Shown here: one piece after another, positions 60,791 to 64,000 of the stretch
Layout of the letters: each line of letters starts with the position of its first letter
Numbering within the stretch: the first letter of the stretch is position 1
Assembly (NCBI GenBank): GCA_013398175.1
Contig: VZRZ01002679.1
Location: 10,744 to 74,743 of the forward strand
Direction: 5' to 3'
Length of the DNA: 64,000 nt
Source: Climacteris rufus
Lineage: Eukaryota; Chordata; Aves; Passeriformes; Climacteridae
The notes under the pieces: generated by a model
Seen by the model: the letters and a program-made list of their open reading frames with translations, nothing else
Told to the model about the DNA's origin: nothing
Database searches by the model: none
Translations under genes and position numbers: made by a program

Positions 60791-63700
60791 GGTATTTTTT
60801 CCTCAAAACCACTTTTAACTGTTGAGTACCTGCAGGATTTGTACCACACAGCTTAAGTTCAGTGGCATGTACAAAGTCAGATCACAGGACTGTCACCGTG
60901 TATCTCTTAAAGGAGTACGTTTTTCTGCAGCGATTAAAACAAAACTGGTCTTCTGAAATTATTCCCTTTCTAGGTTGCTATAATGGTTTCTTCTGTGTTC
61001 TTCATCATACCCATAAATATCTTCCCATTTCTAACTGTCAGGAGGTTTAGTTTTTGTGAAGAGTCATTCTCTTTTACTTTTTATTTTCTTCTTTTTTTTT
61101 TCTTGAAGATATATTAAGCCTCCAGCTCTTGAAGTTGGCTTCAATTTACACTTTGTTTCCTATAGCAGTGTTTGATAAATCATTGTCCACAGCTGTTGAC
61201 TGCATTAATTGCTTAATTTTCCAACTAATGGATCAAAACTTGAACAGATGTACTGGTTTTTAACCAAAGGGGGGAAGCGAAGAAGTAGGTGCAGGGTAAC
61301 TGAAGTTGGCTTGTGGCAGGATTGAGAGTGCTCACCTTTCCTTTCTAATTAGTCTCTGCAGGTCACTGGGGGTGAGGCCTTGAGAGGTTTTTAGAAAGAC
61401 AAAATGTGAGCAGCAAAACCTGAGGGATGGGAAATGATCAAGCAGAAAGTGCTCGGATCTGGAATAGGTTGAAAGTTGCCTAATTGGAACTGGTCAAAAC
61501 GCTCTGAACCCTTGGTGAGCACAGCTGAAGCACTTTGCAGTGCCCTGGGTTAGTAGAGGTGTTCCAGGAGCTCCTCTGAGGACCCACAATGTTTGCAGCT
61601 TTCTTTTCTGGCTTTATTTGTTATTTTCTGGAAGTACAAGGCTACATAGCCTGGTATCTGTAATTTCCAGATAACAAATGCTCGTTCCAACTTCAGTTAT
61701 GTTAAAGTTCGTTGTCTCATATTTTATTTGAGTTTCTGAGTATTATTCATTACTAATTTCTTAGCTTTGTCTTTTTTTCCCCCTACAATTTATGGGGCTA
61801 GGTCTACACAAAAAATTCCCATTGGTGGTTTAGCAAGTGCTTGTGTCTGTCCTCACTCATCTTTGTGGTAATCTTTGTGATTGCCAATAGAAGATCATGA
61901 ACCTCTGGGAGATTTCATAGCTCATGGCTCCAGGAGAACTGAAGACTTTCACATTGCCATCTGCTTTCTACTTGTCAATTCTTATTGGAAACCATGGAGG
62001 CACATGTGTTGTTTGCTTACAGCTATTTTGAAGAGATTTGCGTTTATCAGTGTAATCTAATTAGGTCCCTTTATTAGGGTTGAACATTTAAATGTTTGCA
62101 GAAATGGGATTAACAATTATCTTTTTTTTTTTTTTACTGTAATGCATTATAATAGATGTAATCTATTAGCTAAAACATTCCAGGTCATGCGTGTACTTCG
62201 TCTCCTGGAGCAGCAAATGCTTTTTTCTTCTATGATGAATCCAACTGATAAATAGTTCTTTGCTAGTAATTTTTTTGACCTGTTTTTTTTTTCTTTTCTG
62301 GTCAGAAATTTTGCATGAACGGTTCCATTTTATTGACTTTATCCATTATATAAAGTATTTCCCCAGTGATTTCTGCAAATTATATTTAGCTTCTAATTAT
62401 TTCACATACAGTTGAGTAGTTGAGTGATTTCAAGAACAGGTTTTCCATGTGCTGCTAGACAGTGCCAGTAAGGCCAAAGGGCTCAAGGTGCTCATCTGTT
62501 GCTTGAGCTAAAGTGCAAGTTGTATTGTGATGTTGCAGTCTTTGCAGCAAGACTGGAGGAAGAAACCTTACTGTTCCTTAAATTAACTAATGTCTAAAGA
62601 TATGGGGTTTTAAAAGTTTTTCCTGTATAAGTAAAGACAAAACAAACAAACAAAAAAAATTAGACATTATTATTATTTAAAACAAATACTCTTCAAAGCT
62701 TGCATTCATAGCCAGGACATGATCTGTAGGAAATCAGGGTAAAATGGCCAGTTAATAAAGTTATTTAAGAAAATAGAAGAAACTGATGAGGTAAAGAAAA
62801 ACTGCTGAACTGGGTTAACTCTACTGTCCCCTTACTCTTAAATTATATTGAACCTTTGCATAATTTCAGTTTAATGTTGCCATTTTTAACAATAAAAAAT
62901 AGAGACCTTTCAAATTAAGAGATTAAAGAAAAAAAGGGGTTTTTTTCTGAATTACTAAAACTTTTTTCATATCCATAGCCCATTATGAGAGCAACAGTAC
63001 TTCCAATATTTCAGTGACAAAAGCTGTATTGAACAATACAGAAAAAAAATAGGCCCATCAGGATTACAGAATATTCTTCAGCAGCAGTTCCATTGCATCG
63101 GTCACAGAATAACACAAGGGTTTTTAAATTATATTTAAAATAAAACACTTGGGTTATGAAAGTATCAAGAACACTGCAAGAGATCATTGTTCTCAGTTTA
63201 TTAAAAAAAATACAGCCATGTTGAGCATTTAGCTGACTTGCAAAGGTCTACATTATTTTCCAAGTATATCTCTACAGTATTATTTTCTGCATGAAGCATA
63301 TTGCAGTGTCTGTGTGACCAGAGAGTTAAAGATAAAAGAATATCAAAAAGAACATTATTAGGAAGGCAGTTGAAGGACTGGTGAGATTGGGGTCAACAGG
63401 GTATGCTCTTTGTACATAGGTAATAGTGTCAAACAGACCCAAAGAACTGATATCTTTGGGAGGAAATGAAATTATTCAAGAGCTGGATGAATAGTGGCTA
63501 AAGATAATATTATAATGTTTCTGAAATAATATGCCCTTTGAAATTTTGTTACATTTTAAAATACACACTATACTTAAACTGGGTGTTATGCAGAGCTCTG
63601 AGAAGATTCAGTTCCCCATTTCAATATATAGTTTTTGGGGTTTTTTTTTTTTTTTGCTGTACACCAGAATATTTAACAGTGAATTTTCATTAATTGGAAA

Positions 63701-64000
63701 TAATGAAAGATTCATAATTTAAAAAAAAAAATCTCATTCCACTTTTGTCTTTGCAATTTATGAACTCTCATTGTTTCAAAATAATTTACCTTTCTATGCA
63801 ATTCTCTAGTTCTAAGGAGAGGATTTTTCCCCTAGATTTCATCCTGTTACCTTGTAACAGTAAAGATTTCCAGTACCTCCAAAATATTCCTCAGAATATT
63901 TTCTAAGGATGATCTCTGAGTTTGTGTCATACCAGATTTAAGTAGCCCTCCTCTTATGCCATGAAGTTAATGAAAATAATTATTAGGAGAATACTTATTA
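60791..64000. other. AT-rich stretch to the window end
   Basis: No frame of more than about 63 codons. Long T or A runs lie near 62121, 62284, 63642 and 63720. The interval 61140-61240 and about 61900-62110 read like slowly evolving non-coding DNA; a 14-bp palindrome (AACATTTAAATGTT) is at 62083-62096. No transposon or gene recognised. Confidence 0.45.

Noticed and set aside
1..64000. CRISPR arrays, operons, tRNA or rRNA genes
   Set aside because: No regularly spaced repeats, ribosome binding sites, tRNA-type B box motifs or rRNA sequence were recognised; the window is vertebrate nuclear DNA by all other evidence.

Overview
The window looks like nuclear DNA of a bird, most likely a songbird. 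The evidence is several CR1 LINE 3' ends, some ending in the avian ATTCTATGA-type tail, and several LTRs of bird endogenous-retrovirus (ERV) type. The background is AT-rich and intron-poor, and no prokaryotic gene organisation was seen. Repeat family names come from recognition by eye, not from a library search.

Layout. 1-1294 holds two adjacent LTRs of different families; one (709-1290) has TG...CA ends and a 4-bp target duplication. 3440-4345 is a probable LTR/ERV remnant. 9636-11098 holds an old CR1, an LTR fragment and an (AT)n tract. 11620-12560 is a complete minus-strand LTR with 5-bp flanking repeats. 12.6-26.5 kb is mostly unannotated, with one CR1 at 18.9 kb. 26485-29270 is a GC-rich island with the only convincing protein-coding gene: a four-exon minus-strand gene (27359-29036) predicted to encode 394 residues. 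A CR1 follows at 30.65 kb. 31-40 kb is AT-rich and partly resembles conserved non-coding DNA, interrupted by a GC-rich patch at 36.93-37.43 kb. 40281-40962 is a plus-strand LTR with clear TATA and poly(A) signals. 41-57.6 kb is mostly AT-rich, with one CR1 and a few microsatellites. 57.6-59.5 kb is a cluster of CR1, LTR and CR1. 59.5-64 kb is AT-rich, with CNE-like sequence and an 18-bp perfect palindrome.

The gene at 27.4-29.0 kb is the best candidate for something undescribed. All three introns fall in phase 1, both internal exons are multiples of three, and all splice sites are GT-AG. The product is Pro/Ala/Gln-rich with an acidic/hydrophobic activation-domain-like motif and a basic C-terminal tail, which suggests a nuclear transcriptional regulator. 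I do not recognise its family. Everything else supports an ordinary gene-poor stretch shaped by CR1 and ERV insertions; no multi-gene system is visible.
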